Assembly: GCF_014281965.1 (NCBI RefSeq)
Contig: NZ_JACFTB010000002.1
Span: forward strand, 538,606 to 602,605
DNA length: 64,000 bases
Reading direction: 5' to 3'
DNA from: Rhodococcus sp. BP22
GTDB lineage: Bacteria > Actinomycetota > Actinomycetes > Mycobacteriales > Mycobacteriaceae
The notes under the pieces were generated by a model. That model was given only the letters and a program-made list of their open reading frames with translations, was not told the origin of the DNA and ran no database searches. Below, in pieces: positions 10,017 to 19,476 of the stretch. Both the position numbers and the translations under genes were made by a program. Position 1 is the first letter of the stretch. The number at the start of each line of letters is the position of its first letter.

Positions 10017-11903
10017 ATGGAGAAGCCTGACGTGTCGCTTGTCGGTCGTCTGGAGGTCGGGGCCGATTCCGACGTCCGATCGACAACGCCGGCGTACCTG
10101 ACCGCGCAGCGCCTGCTCTTCGACGGACCGTCCCCACTGGTCAGCGCTGATATGTATGCGAATGTCGCGAAGGGAAATGCCGAGCGCTCGCGCTACGTGG
10201 CCGTACTCTCCAAGCGCACGACCGTCGACACCAACAGCTACTTCGGACGGTTCCCGGCCAGCTACTGGCAGCGGTGGACCGATGTCACCGAGGTCCGATT
10301 CGAAGCTGCGGTCACCGGGGCGGGGCGCATCGACATCGTCGCGACCGACTCGAAAGGTCGTAAGCGGACAGTTTCGAGCACCACGGTCGACACGGACGGG
10401 CAGTCGAGTCGTCTCAGCATGGCAGTGAAGGTTCAGCAGTTCCTCGACGGCGGCGCCTTGTTCGTCAGGTTCACCACCAGCTCGGGTGAGCTGACCGTGG
10501 AAGATGCCGATTGGTCGGTCGACGCACCGGAGAAATTGCGTCCTACCTCGGTTGTCATCTGTACCTTCAACCGCGCCGACGACTGCGCGAACACCTTGGC
10601 CGCGATGGCGGATGATCCGATCGCGCTGAACGGAGTCGACAACGTATATGTGGTCGATCAGGGCACGGATCAGGTGCAGACACGCGCGAAGTTCCAGCGA
10701 GTTTCGGCCGAGCTCGGCGACCAACTGGTCTACATAACCCAACCAAACCTCGGTGGTGCCGGCGGATTCACCCGAGGCCTGTACGAGGTGCAAGGTAAGG
10801 GTGGGGATCCCGCGAACGTCATCTTCATGGACGATGACGTGCTGTGTGAGCCCGAGGCGCTCGTCCGGATGAATGCATTCGCGAACAAGACCGTCGAGCC
10901 GGCGATCATCGGCGCGCAGATGCTGTATCTGCTGCATCCCGATCGTGTGCACGTAGGCGCCGAGGTTGCCAATTTGCAGAAGATCGAAGCCGGTCTTCAC
11001 GTCAAGGACGCGATCTCGGACAAGAGCGCGCTGAAGAAGAAGCAGGACATTCGCGTCGACGCCGGTTACAACGGTTGGTGGTCGTGCCTGATCCCGTCGG
11101 AGATCGTCTCGCAGATCGGCTACCCGCTACCTTTGTTCTTCCAGTGGGACGACATCGAGTACGGCTACCGCGCTCGCGCGAACGGTTTTGCCACTGTCAC
11201 CCTTCCCGGTGCTGCTGTCTGGCATGCGGACTTCGCGTGGAAGGACTGGGACGAGTGGCACAGGTACTTCAATCTCCGCAACGGCATGATCACCGCTGCG
11301 TTGCACGGAGGCCTCGACGGTAGAAAGCTTGCGCGCCAGCTGAGTACCGATCTGTTTCGCTATCTGGTCTCGATGCAGTACGGGATGGCGTTCACTTTGA
11401 TCAAGGCCATCGAGGATTTCCTCGCTGGCCCGAGCAATCTTCTCGACGGCGGCATGGAAGCCGCCGGGGCGATTCGTCGTGAGCGGGCAGCTTATGGGGA
11501 GACCAAGCGGCACAACGCAAATGCGGTGCCCGACGTTCGTCCAGCAGACATGTTCATCACCCCGGCAGGTCCTACTCCGAACAAGAATCTGGAGTGGGCT
11601 GTGCTGGCCAAGAGGGTCCTCAATCAGTGGCGTGGGCGAGTACACCCCGGACCGGTTGCGATCTCGGCGGACGACGCACATTGGTGGCATGTGTCCCTGT
11701 TCGCACATGCAGTCGTCACAGATCGCTCGCAGGAAGGTGTCCGAGTTCGCAAGCGCGACAAGGATGCGGCCAAGACGCTGTTCACACGCGGAGTGCAGGC
11801 ACTGCGTCGTCTCCGGACCGAAACTGCGGACGTGTCCGACGCTTACCGAATCGCAATGCCCGAACTGACGAGTCGCGAGAACTGGGCCCGGCTCTACAGC
11901 TGA
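10017..11903 (+). CDS. glfT2: galactofuranosyltransferase GlfT2
   Basis: Processive UDP-galactofuranose transferase that builds the galactan of arabinogalactan on decaprenyl phosphate at the inner membrane face. 628 residues, close to the mycobacterial enzyme. An N-terminal beta domain (about 1-170) precedes the GT-A domain beginning SVVICTFNRADDC. Metal-binding DDD is at 272-274 (FMDDDV), the WDDIEYG catalytic acids at 378-379 and the WHADF His at 403. The helical C-terminal domain typical of GlfT2 follows. It starts 107 bases after the GT2 gene. UDP-galactopyranose mutase is not in the window. Confidence 0.96.
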   Translation: MEKPDVSLVGRLEVGADSDVRSTTPAYLTAQRLLFDGPSPLVSADMYANVAKGNAERSRYVAVLSKRTTVDTNSYFGRFPASYWQRWTDVTEVRFEAAVTGAGRIDIVATDSKGRKRTVSSTTVDTDGQSSRLSMAVKVQQFLDGGALFVRFTTSSGELTVEDADWSVDAPEKLRPTSVVICTFNRADDCANTLAAMADDPIALNGVDNVYVVDQGTDQVQTRAKFQRVSAELGDQLVYITQPNLGGAGGFTRGLYEVQGKGGDPANVIFMDDDVLCEPEALVRMNAFANKTVEPAIIGAQMLYLLHPDRVHVGAEVANLQKIEAGLHVKDAISDKSALKKKQDIRVDAGYNGWWSCLIPSEIVSQIGYPLPLFFQWDDIEYGYRARANGFATVTLPGAAVWHADFAWKDWDEWHRYFNLRNGMITAALHGGLDGRKLARQLSTDLFRYLVSMQYGMAFTLIKAIEDFLAGPSNLLDGGMEAAGAIRRERAAYGETKRHNANAVPDVRPADMFITPAGPTPNKNLEWAVLAKRVLNQWRGRVHPGPVAISADDAHWWHVSLFAHAVVTDRSQEGVRVRKRDKDAAKTLFTRGVQALRRLRTETADVSDAYRIAMPELTSRENWARLYS

Positions 11904-11925
11904 ACTCGGGCGTAGGATTTCACCC

Positions 11926-12375
11926 ATGAGTGGGGCCGACCTCGAAGAACTGCGTCATCTTCGCCGTGCCCGCGATTTGATGGATCGCGAGTACGCGAGT
12001 CCTCTCGACGTCCCGACGCTGGCTCGCGCGGCGTACATGTCGACGGCTCATTTCAGTCGCCGGTTCCGCGATGCTTACGGTGAGACGCCCTATGGGCACT
12101 TGATGACGCGGCGCATCGAGCGGGCCAAGGCGCTTCTGCGTCGCGGAGACATGAGCGTGACCGAGGCGTGTTTCGCTGTCGGCTGTACCAGTCTCGGTTC
12201 GTTCAGTAGTCGGTTCACCGAGATCGTGGGTGAGACACCGAGCGCGTATCGGTCACGCGATCACCACGACAGTCGGGTGGTGCCCAGTTGCTCGGCCATG
12301 TTGCTGGGACGGCCGCGTCGGAGTCCGGCACAAACGAGCAGGATCGAAGAAGCATCGGTCGTCGCGCAGCCCTAG
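11926..12375 (+). CDS. AraC-family transcriptional regulator, short
   Basis: 149 residues made almost only of the two-helix-turn-helix AraC DNA-binding domain: LARAAYMSTAHFSRRF, then VTEACFAVGCTSLGSFSSRF with the usual ETPSAYR end. It has no ligand domain, so it may sense through a partner. A VOC-fold protein follows 10 bases downstream, a common pairing in actinobacteria, and is the likely ligand binder or target. The last 40 residues are low-complexity and may be disordered. Confidence 0.85.
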   Translation: MSGADLEELRHLRRARDLMDREYASPLDVPTLARAAYMSTAHFSRRFRDAYGETPYGHLMTRRIERAKALLRRGDMSVTEACFAVGCTSLGSFSSRFTEIVGETPSAYRSRDHHDSRVVPSCSAMLLGRPRRSPAQTSRIEEASVVAQP

Positions 12376-12385
12376 ATTTGCAGAC

Positions 12386-12790
12386 ATGACAGTCTCATTG
12401 AGCCACGTACATGTCCTCGTCGACGATCCCGACGCCGCACTGCTTTTCTACCGCGACACCCTGGGCTTGGAAGTGAAGAACGAAGTTGCCAACGACGGCT
12501 TCCGTTGGATCACCTTGACCCCTGCCGAGCAGCCCGAAATCGAGATCGTCCTGTCGCAACCTCATGCCGGTCGGTCGGCGGAACTCGGCGACGAGTTGGC
12601 GGCTCTACTGGCGAAGGGTGAGCTTCCCGGCGTGTTGTTTCGTACCGACAACCTCGATGCGACATTCGAAAAGGTGCGGGCAGCGGGTAACGCCGAAATC
12701 CTGCAGGAACCCGCGAGTCAACCGTGGGGTGTTCGTGACGCCGCGTTCCGTGACCCGGCAGGAAACCTCGTCCGAATTTCTCAGGCCTGA
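12386..12790 (+). CDS. VOC family (glyoxalase/bleomycin-resistance fold) protein
   Basis: 134 residues with the paired beta-alpha-beta-beta-beta units of the vicinal oxygen chelate fold: SHVHVLVDDPDAALLFYRDTLGL at the start, then GVLFRTDNLDATFEKV and FRDPAGNLVRI in the second half. The start at 12386 follows the AraC gene closely, and the 3' end overlaps the convergent methyltransferase by 10 bases. Metal-ligand positions are incomplete to my eye, so a binding rather than catalytic role is possible. The substrate is unknown. Confidence 0.82.
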   Translation: MTVSLSHVHVLVDDPDAALLFYRDTLGLEVKNEVANDGFRWITLTPAEQPEIEIVLSQPHAGRSAELGDELAALLAKGELPGVLFRTDNLDATFEKVRAAGNAEILQEPASQPWGVRDAAFRDPAGNLVRISQA

Positions 12791-13659
12791 TCGGCCCTGC
12801 TCGCCTGCAGCGTCGGAGCTCGCCGGATCCGAACGACCACCTGCTCGTTGTCCGCGGTGTAACCGAGGTAGTCGAATTCGGTTCCCGTGCGTGCGACGAA
12901 CTCCGTCCAGGCGCGGTACTCGTGATTACGCCAGCCCGGGAAGTTGAAGTACTCGTCGAAGGCAATGACGGTCCCGACGACGAGTCGGTCGGCGACCAGG
13001 TCGAGCACCGTGATCGTCGACGAGTACAGGTCCGCGTCGAGGTGTAGGAACGCCAGGTTGTCGTCGTGGTGCTTCAAGAACTCGGGCAGCGATTCCTCGA
13101 ACAAACCAGGCACGATTTCGGCACCGGGGACCTGAGGCAGGTTCTCCTGCTCGAACAGGCCTTTCGGGAATCCGCTGCGCCAGGTTTCGGGTAGCCCCGA
13201 GAAGACATCGAAGCCGGCGACGATCGTCACGTCCTTCTTCGACGCGGACTCCTCGGCAATGATTTCCAGGGTGGTGCCGCTGGCTACCCCGAATTCGAGC
13301 GCCATGCCGGGCACGGACACTTCACCGAGCGCGAAGCGAAGAGTTGCGTGCGGACGGAGGAAGGTCGGCGCTTTGGGCATGACCTCCTCGGCGAACTCGG
13401 CGCTCTGCGCTGCTGCCTCGACGTCGGATGCGTACGGGATGTCGCGTCGCATACGCATTTCCAGGCCGCGAATGAACGCGTGAAGGTCGTCGATCTCTCG
13501 GCGTTGACGGTCGAGGATCTCGAGAAGCTTGGCTTGCTGAGTGCCTGTCTGCTCGGCCAACTGAGCCGTCTGCTTGTCGAGAACTTCGCCGATTGTTCGC
13601 TGGATCTTCTCGCGTGCCGAATGCCGAAGTCGATCCGTCAGCTTCCGAGGTTCCGTCAT
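12781..13659 (-). CDS. class I SAM-dependent methyltransferase (TylF/MycF-like)
   Basis: 292 residues from the ATG at 13659; a GTG at 13665 would add two. An N-terminal coiled coil (about residues 10-70, rich in Gln, Glu and Arg) precedes a methyltransferase domain with the SAM site LEFGVASGTTL and the acidic motifs AGFDVFSGLP, HLDADLYSS and DEYFNFPGW, as in macrocin O-methyltransferase-type enzymes. It lies 52 bases downstream of glfT1 on the same strand, so it may modify an envelope sugar. The coiled coil suggests an oligomer or membrane partner. The target is not shown by the sequence. Confidence 0.8.
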   Translation of the reverse strand: MTEPRKLTDRLRHSAREKIQRTIGEVLDKQTAQLAEQTGTQQAKLLEILDRQRREIDDLHAFIRGLEMRMRRDIPYASDVEAAAQSAEFAEEVMPKAPTFLRPHATLRFALGEVSVPGMALEFGVASGTTLEIIAEESASKKDVTIVAGFDVFSGLPETWRSGFPKGLFEQENLPQVPGAEIVPGLFEESLPEFLKHHDDNLAFLHLDADLYSSTITVLDLVADRLVVGTVIAFDEYFNFPGWRNHEYRAWTEFVARTGTEFDYLGYTADNEQVVVRIRRAPTLQASRADQA

Positions 13660-13711
13660 GCGCACACGGTAGCCGAGGATGGCACGGTGTCACATGCTCA
13701 GGGCCCCCGAC

Positions 13712-14611
13712 TTACCGCCGGAAATGCTCCCGCCGGCCGAGGCGCCGAAGCCGCAACCACTCGGCGAGTCCCTTCGGGTTGTGAGTCGTCACAAGGAAGT
13801 ACCAGCCGAATCGAATCCATTCCTGCGGCAGCAGCTTTCGCATTCCGGGTTGCGACATCAGATATCCGCGATTTCGGTACGTGAAGTACCGCTTCGTCGC
13901 ATCGTCCGGATACTGCGTGTGCATACGTCCGCCGAGGATCGGTTTGAATTCCGCGGCACCGTTGGGGTGCACATAGGCCGTCGTCAAGCAGGTGCCGAAC
14001 TTCAAGCCCGAGCGCTGCAACCGTCGATGGACCTCGACCTCGTCGCCGCGGACGAACAGTCGCAGATCCGGTACCCCCACCGCATCGATGGTCGACGCCT
14101 TGAACAGTGCGCCGTTGAACAGCGAAGCTATGCCTTCGAGTAGATCGTCTTCGGGGTTCTGCGGGTCGATCAATTCCGAACGAAGGCGTCGCCATGACGT
14201 TCCGCGGCGCAACGGGAACGCAAGCCGATCGGGATCGTCGATGTCGCAGACGACGGGGGAGACCTCGTCGAGGCCGTGCTTCTGTGCACAGGCGTAGAGC
14301 GTCGCCAGGACGTCGGGCCCTTCGGGTCTGCCGTCGTCGTCGGCGAGGAATACCCAATCGGCCCCGAGGGACAGCGCGTAGAGAATGCCGAGTGCGAAGC
14401 CGCCGGCTCCACCGAGATTGTGATGTGACCCAAGATAGGTGGTCGGGATGTCCGCCGACTCGACGAGTGTGCGGACGGCATCTTCGTGCGCATTGTCGAC
14501 GACGACGAGATGATCGAGCGGACGGCTCTGATGCGCCACGACGTCCAGCGACAGGGCTAGGAGCTCACGACGCTTGTGGGTGACGATCACCCCGACAATT
14601 TTCTCAGGCAC
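13712..14611 (-). CDS. glfT1: galactofuranosyltransferase GlfT1 (galactan initiator)
   Basis: Adds the first two galactofuranose residues to the rhamnose-GlcNAc decaprenyl linker, preparing the primer for GlfT2. 299 residues, GT2 fold: GVIVTHKRREL, LVVVDNA, NLGGAGGFALG shared with GlfT2-type enzymes, metal motif LADDDG and RGDEVEVHRR. It overlaps the upstream wzt gene by 8 bases and belongs to the wzm-wzt-glfT1 set conserved in mycobacteria (Rv3783-Rv3781-Rv3782 region). Orientation and neighbours support the call. Confidence 0.93.
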   Translation of the reverse strand: MPEKIVGVIVTHKRRELLALSLDVVAHQSRPLDHLVVVDNAHEDAVRTLVESADIPTTYLGSHHNLGGAGGFALGILYALSLGADWVFLADDDGRPEGPDVLATLYACAQKHGLDEVSPVVCDIDDPDRLAFPLRRGTSWRRLRSELIDPQNPEDDLLEGIASLFNGALFKASTIDAVGVPDLRLFVRGDEVEVHRRLQRSGLKFGTCLTTAYVHPNGAAEFKPILGGRMHTQYPDDATKRYFTYRNRGYLMSQPGMRKLLPQEWIRFGWYFLVTTHNPKGLAEWLRLRRLGRREHFRR

Positions 14612-15401
14612 TTTCGCGCTCGAGTTCCTTCAGAATCGTCGCGACGTGATCGCCTGCGTCGTCGCCCTCGTAGGCCCGGACGACCTCCTCGATTCCGCCT
14701 TCTTGACGGATCTGTCCGTGATCGATCCACATCGCGCGGTCGCACAGTTGGGCCAGGAATTCGTTGGAGTGGCTGGCGAACACCAGAATCCCGGAGCGCT
14801 TCACCAGCTCCTGAAGGCGGATACGAGCCTTCTTCATGAACTCGGCGTCCACGGCACCGATACCCTCGTCGAGCAGCAGAATCTCCGGGTCGATGCTGGT
14901 AACGACGCCCATCGCGACGCGCACCCGCATACCCGTCGAGTATGTCCGTAGCGGCATGTCGAGGTACTCGCCGAGCTCGGTGAAGTCAGCGATCTCGTCC
15001 ATCTTCGCGAGCATCTGCTTGCGTGTCTGGCCTAGGAAGAGTCCGCGGATGATGATGTTCTCGTAGCCGGAGATCTCGGGGTCCATTCCGACGCCCAGAT
15101 CGAACACCGGCGCGACGCGGCCGCGGATCGAGGCACTGCCCCGGGTGGGCTCGTAGATGCCCGACAGCAGTCGCAGCAGCGTCGACTTGCCTGCACCGTT
15201 GTGTCCGACGAGCCCGATGCGGTCGCCGTCCTTCAAGTTCATCGTGATGTTCTTGAGCGCCTCGACGACGACGACGTCGGAGGAGTTCCGATCGATGGCT
15301 CCACCGGCTTTGCCGAGGAATGCCTTCTTCAATGAACGCGTCTTGGCGTCGAAGATGGGGAAGTCGACGCAAGCGTCGTGCGTGCTGATGCTGACAGACA
15401 A
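14604..15401 (-). CDS. wzt: galactan ABC exporter, ATP-binding subunit Wzt
   Basis: ATPase of the two-component O-antigen-type transporter that exports lipid-linked galactan (Rv3781-like, also called RfbE). Walker A GHNGAGKST, the signature YSTGMRVRVAMG and Walker B EILLLDE are all visible, with the Wzt-type G-loop region near FDLGVGMDPEISGYEN. 265 residues means it lacks the extra C-terminal carbohydrate-binding domain seen in some Wzt proteins. It lies 12 bases after wzm and overlaps glfT1. Confidence 0.94.
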   Translation of the reverse strand: MSVSISTHDACVDFPIFDAKTRSLKKAFLGKAGGAIDRNSSDVVVVEALKNITMNLKDGDRIGLVGHNGAGKSTLLRLLSGIYEPTRGSASIRGRVAPVFDLGVGMDPEISGYENIIIRGLFLGQTRKQMLAKMDEIADFTELGEYLDMPLRTYSTGMRVRVAMGVVTSIDPEILLLDEGIGAVDAEFMKKARIRLQELVKRSGILVFASHSNEFLAQLCDRAMWIDHGQIRQEGGIEEVVRAYEGDDAGDHVATILKELERESA

Positions 15402-15413
15402 AGTTTCAGACCC

Positions 15414-16256
15414 CTAAACCCAGTAGGGCACGCGGGCCCGGTACTTCTTGAGCGCGAAGATGGCGAGCAGCCAGCCGACAATCGTGAACGCGATCACGAT
15501 GTACCAGTGGTACAGCTCCTGAGTTTCGCCGAGCATGGGTGCCCGGATGATGTCGAGATAGTGAAAGAGCGGGTTGAGCTCGACCAGCTTGGCCCGCTTG
15601 GCAGCGTCGCCGCCCATCGATTCGAGGCCTGCCGTGGTCCACACGATCGGAGTCATGAAGAACAACAATGTGACCATGCTGCCAAGAATCGGCGCGATGT
15701 CGCGGTAGCGGGTTGAGACGATGCCGAACAGAATCGCAACCCACAGCGCGTTCAGCGAGATCAATGCGAGCGCCGGAATAGCAGCCAAATCGGACCAATG
15801 GAAACCGTTCGGCGGGAAGAACACGGCGATGATGATCACGTAGATCAGCAGGTTGTGGCCCAGCAGCAGCAGTTGGCGCCACACCAGGCGATAGATGTGC
15901 ACACTCAACGCGCTGGGCAGCTGTTTGATCAGCCCCTCGTTCGCGACGAACACATCGGCACCTTCGAGGATCGACGCACTGATCAGACCCCAGATGATGA
16001 GGCCGACAGTGACGTGCGGCAGAAAGGTCTTCAGGTCGACGTCGAGAAGTACCGAATACAACAAGCCCATCGCGACGGCTTGGACGCCGGTGGCGATGGT
16101 GATCCAGAAAGGTCCGATCACCGAGCGGCGGTAGCGCTGCTTGATGTCCTGCCAACCGAGATGCAGCCACAGCTCTCGCTGGCTGAATCCCGTCGTCAGA
16201 TCGCCGAAAGCGCGCTTGAACGTCTGTGAGTCCGAAACGGGAACGGAAACGGACAC
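15414..16256 (-). CDS. wzm: galactan ABC exporter, permease Wzm
   Basis: Membrane subunit pairing with the ATPase downstream. About six transmembrane helices follow a cytoplasmic amphipathic N-terminal region (RELWLHLGWQDIKQRYRRS) typical of ABC-2 polysaccharide exporters (Rv3783-like). I chose the GTG at 16256 because an AGGAGA lies seven bases upstream and the 280-residue product matches the family. GTG codons at 16301 and 16361 would add 15 or 35 residues, the longer one overlapping bpa. Confidence 0.92.
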   Translation of the reverse strand: MSVSVPVSDSQTFKRAFGDLTTGFSQRELWLHLGWQDIKQRYRRSVIGPFWITIATGVQAVAMGLLYSVLLDVDLKTFLPHVTVGLIIWGLISASILEGADVFVANEGLIKQLPSALSVHIYRLVWRQLLLLGHNLLIYVIIIAVFFPPNGFHWSDLAAIPALALISLNALWVAILFGIVSTRYRDIAPILGSMVTLLFFMTPIVWTTAGLESMGGDAAKRAKLVELNPLFHYLDIIRAPMLGETQELYHWYIVIAFTIVGWLLAIFALKKYRARVPYWV

Positions 16257-16320
16257 GCGTTCTCCTGCTTCGCTCTCGGAATTCTTCGGTGGGGCCGACA
16301 CGACGGTCGACCCTACCCGT

Positions 16321-16923
16321 TTACAGGTACTGACCGGTACCGCCTCCGCCACCAGGGCCACCCATGCCAGGGTTCAGCATTCCCCCGGCCGGTAGTGCGC
16401 CCTGACGCATCTGCTCGAGCTGGGCGCGTGCGGCCATCTGCTGAGCGAACAGTGCCGTCTGAATTCCATGGAAGAGACCTTCCAGCCACCCGACGAGCTG
16501 GGCCTGTGCGATCCGCAGTTCGGCGTCGGAGGGAATGGCGTCCTCTCCGAAGGGCAGCGCCAGGCGTTCGAGCTCGTCGCGGAGTTCGGGCGCCAAGCCC
16601 TGCTCGAGCTCGCGAATCGACGACTGATGGATGTCTTTGAGTCGGGTTCGGCTGGCGTCGTCGAGGGGCGCGAGGCGCACTTCCTCGAGCAACTGTTTGA
16701 TCATTGTGCCGATGCGCATGACCTTGGCGGGTTGCTCGACCATGTCCGAGAGAGGTTGCTCGGCGTCGGCCGGATCGACGTTCCGATGCGGCCCGCTGCC
16801 TGCTGCTCGTGCGGCTGCAGCGGTTGCCTCCGCGCGGCTCAGTGCGAGAGGCTCTCCATTGGGACCGATCACGACGACATGGTCACCGGCTTCGGGATTC
16901 GAGTTCGAGTCCGATTGCGTCAT
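16321..16923 (-). CDS. bpa: bacterial proteasome activator Bpa
   Basis: ATP-independent ring activator that opens the 20S proteasome gate (Rv3780 homologue, also called PafE). The four-helix core (LTDLVEQPAKVMRIG-like region through GWLEGLFHGIQTALFAQQMAARAQ) is nearly identical to the mycobacterial protein. The tail ends in Gly-Gln-Tyr-Leu, the motif that docks into the proteasome alpha ring. The start at ATG 16923 has AAGGA seven bases upstream; longer readings begin in unsupported sequence. It lies upstream of wzm, as in mycobacteria. Confidence 0.94.
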   Translation of the reverse strand: MTQSDSNSNPEAGDHVVVIGPNGEPLALSRAEATAAAARAAGSGPHRNVDPADAEQPLSDMVEQPAKVMRIGTMIKQLLEEVRLAPLDDASRTRLKDIHQSSIRELEQGLAPELRDELERLALPFGEDAIPSDAELRIAQAQLVGWLEGLFHGIQTALFAQQMAARAQLEQMRQGALPAGGMLNPGMGGPGGGGGTGQYL

Positions 16924-17087
16924 AACGCTATCCTTGCGCGTTGCCAGGTATTGCGCGACGAGCGGGTCCAATTATCCTGTTTGTGGGGCGGGATCGGGGG
17001 AAACAACCGTGCGAGTCGACAGGGCGGCGGATGCGAATAAGGGATGTGGAAAACACGCTCACGAAATCGACGCTTAGAGTGTCCGGC

Positions 17088-18290
17088 ATGGGGTACGACG
17101 TCGCACGTGTCAGAGGGTCGATTCCCTCACTGGGCGACGGCTGGATTCACCTCGATCCACAAAACGGGATGCAGATCCCCGATCGTGTGTCGACCGCGGT
17201 ATCGACGGCGTTTCGTGGAAGTGCGCCGAATCACAACTCCGGACACATGTCCTCGCGTCGGAGCGCCGGGCTCCTCGAGGCAGCCAGGCAAGCGATTGCC
17301 GACCTCGTCGGCGGTGACCCGGCAGGAGTAGTGCTCGGGCCCGATCGCGGAACCATGCTGGCGTGGCTGGCGGAGTCGCTGTCGCCCCGTCTCGGCCTCG
17401 GAACCGGTCTGGTTCTCTCTCGGCTCGACGAGGAAGCGAACGTTGCGCCCTGGCTGCGCATCGCCAATCGCTACGGCGCACGTGTGAGCTGGGCCGAGGT
17501 CGAGATCGACACCTGTGAGCTGCCCAGCTGGCAGTTCGAGGAGCTCATCACCGCCAGTACCCGTCTCGTAGCTGTCACCGCTGCGTCACCGATCGTCGGC
17601 TCGGCTCCCAACGTCCGGGTCGCGGCGGATCGTGTTCACGCCGTCGGCGGCCTCATCGTCGTCGATGCTGCAGGTGCGGCGCCGTACGCCCACGTCGACA
17701 TCGAAGAACTCGGAGCCGACGTCCTTGCCATCAACGCTTCCGCGTGGGGTGGGCCTCAGGTCGGTGCGCTCGTGTTTCGTGATCCCAGCTTGATCGACCG
17801 CATTCCGTCGATGTCGCTCAACCCTTTTGCGAAGGGCGCAGAAAGGTTGGAGGTCAGTGGGCATCAGTACGCATTGCTCGCCGGTGTCGTTTCCTCCATC
17901 GACTATCTCGCCAACCTCGACGAGGAGGCCACCGGAACGCGACGCGAACGCCTTCAGCTGTCCATCGGTTCGCTGCAGGACTACCACGACAAATTGTTCG
18001 ACTATTTGATCCGACGACTGGCAACGCTCGATCATGTGATGGTTCTCGGCGACTCTCCCAGCCGCATTCCCACGCTCAGCTTCACAGTCTCGGGAACTTC
18101 TGCCGAAAAGGTTGCCGAGCACCTCGCTCAGGCCCGGATCGGAACGGTCAGCGGAATCCACAGCGGAAGCCGGTTGCTCGACGCGTTGGGTGTCAACGAC
18201 GAGGGTGGTGCTGTCACCATCGGGCTCGCTCCGTATACGACGCGATACGAGATCGATCAGCTCGTCGAAGCATTGTCCAAGCTGGCGTAG
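17088..18290 (+). CDS. cysteine desulfurase-like PLP enzyme (Rv3778c type)
   Basis: 400 residues, class V aminotransferase fold. The N-terminal NHNSGHMSSRRSAG region and VVDAAGAAPYAHVDIEELGAD with the PLP Asp are seen. At the usual PLP-Lys site the sequence reads INASAWGGPQVGAL, so I do not see a clear SxHK-type lysine; this resembles the Rv3778c-type branch. That may mean altered or lost PLP chemistry. The start at 17088 begins the conserved domain. Its place between bpa and the quinone reductase matches the mycobacterial order. Confidence 0.78.
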   Translation: MGYDVARVRGSIPSLGDGWIHLDPQNGMQIPDRVSTAVSTAFRGSAPNHNSGHMSSRRSAGLLEAARQAIADLVGGDPAGVVLGPDRGTMLAWLAESLSPRLGLGTGLVLSRLDEEANVAPWLRIANRYGARVSWAEVEIDTCELPSWQFEELITASTRLVAVTAASPIVGSAPNVRVAADRVHAVGGLIVVDAAGAAPYAHVDIEELGADVLAINASAWGGPQVGALVFRDPSLIDRIPSMSLNPFAKGAERLEVSGHQYALLAGVVSSIDYLANLDEEATGTRRERLQLSIGSLQDYHDKLFDYLIRRLATLDHVMVLGDSPSRIPTLSFTVSGTSAEKVAEHLAQARIGTVSGIHSGSRLLDALGVNDEGGAVTIGLAPYTTRYEIDQLVEALSKLA

Positions 18291-18336
18291 ACGCCCGACC
18301 GCACTAGGTAGGTGCCGCCGGGCCTCTACTGCACGA

Positions 18337-19326
18337 TTACTGCACTCGTAGGATCACCTTGCCGATGGTGTCTTCGGCGTCGAGCATTCGATGTCCCAGG
18401 GCCGCATCGGTAATCGGAATTTCGGCGTGGATGATAGGACTGATCTGTCCCTCGCTGATCATCGGCCACAGGCGAGCGGTCATGTCCGAGACGATGTTCG
18501 CTTTGCTCGACGGTCCGGTTTCGGGTCTGCCGCGTAATCCGGCGGCGTGGATGGTTCCGCGTTTGCCGAGGAGTGCGCCGAAGTTCAACTCACCTTTGAC
18601 TCCGCCCTGCATTCCGATAGTGATGAGGGTGCCATCCATCGCGAGCGCATTCACGTTGGGCTGCAAGTACTTTGCACCCATGTTGTCGAGGATGAGATCG
18701 GCACCGTGGCCGTCGGTTTCGGACCGCAACACCTCGACGAAATCTTGGTTCTTGTAGTCGATGGTGATGTCTGCACCGAGAGTTCTACAGAAGTCGAGTT
18801 TGTATGTCGAGCCGGCCGTGACTGCGACGGTGACGCCGAATGCCTTTGCTACCTGGATGGCATGCGTGCCGATTCCGCTACCGCCGCCGTGGATCAACAG
18901 GACCTGTCCGGATCGCATGCCGCCGTACATGACGAGATTCGACCAGACAGTCGACGCCACCTCCGGAAGTGCCGCTGCCGCATGCAAATCTAGTTCACCG
19001 GGAATGGGGAACAGCTGAGCGGACGGCACGACGACCTGTTCGGCGTAACCGCCACCGGCGAGTAAGGCGCACACACGGTCGCCGACCTTCCAGTCGTGGA
19101 CACCTTCGCCGAGCTCGGAAATCACGCCCGAACATTCGAGCCCCATAATCTCGCTCGCACCGGGAGGCGGTGGGTAGTTACCTTGCCGCTGCATGAGATC
19201 GGCGCGGTTGATCGCGGTAGCAGCGACGTCGACGACGACTTGGCCACGGCCTGGGTGCGGATCGGGGACCTCGGTCCACTCCATGACGTCGGGGGACCCG
19301 AACTCGGTCAGTGTGATTGCGTGCAT
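18337..19326 (-). CDS. NAD(P)H-quinone oxidoreductase, zinc-independent MDR family
   Basis: 329 residues of the medium-chain reductase family, PIG3/quinone-reductase branch: N-terminal GroES-like domain with AINRADLMQRQG and PGASEIMGLECSG, then the nucleotide-binding site HGGGSGIGTHAIQVAKAFG. No catalytic zinc Cys set is present. It reduces quinones or similar carbonyls with NADPH. It is divergent from a MarR regulator across 150 bases, so the two may share control. The 3' end converges with the preceding PLP enzyme. Confidence 0.88.
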   Translation of the reverse strand: MHAITLTEFGSPDVMEWTEVPDPHPGRGQVVVDVAATAINRADLMQRQGNYPPPPGASEIMGLECSGVISELGEGVHDWKVGDRVCALLAGGGYAEQVVVPSAQLFPIPGELDLHAAAALPEVASTVWSNLVMYGGMRSGQVLLIHGGGSGIGTHAIQVAKAFGVTVAVTAGSTYKLDFCRTLGADITIDYKNQDFVEVLRSETDGHGADLILDNMGAKYLQPNVNALAMDGTLITIGMQGGVKGELNFGALLGKRGTIHAAGLRGRPETGPSSKANIVSDMTARLWPMISEGQISPIIHAEIPITDAALGHRMLDAEDTIGKVILRVQ

Positions 19327-19476
19327 GGCTCCCAGCGTAGGCGTGGCGGCGCAGCCACATTCAACGTCCCAGCTGTGTGCAATTCCGGCATGTTTTCGGC
19401 AAACGTTGTCAGGACAAATCGGACATCAATGGCAGGGATCTACTAACCGGTAGCAGTCCTTGCCTAATATGGTCGG

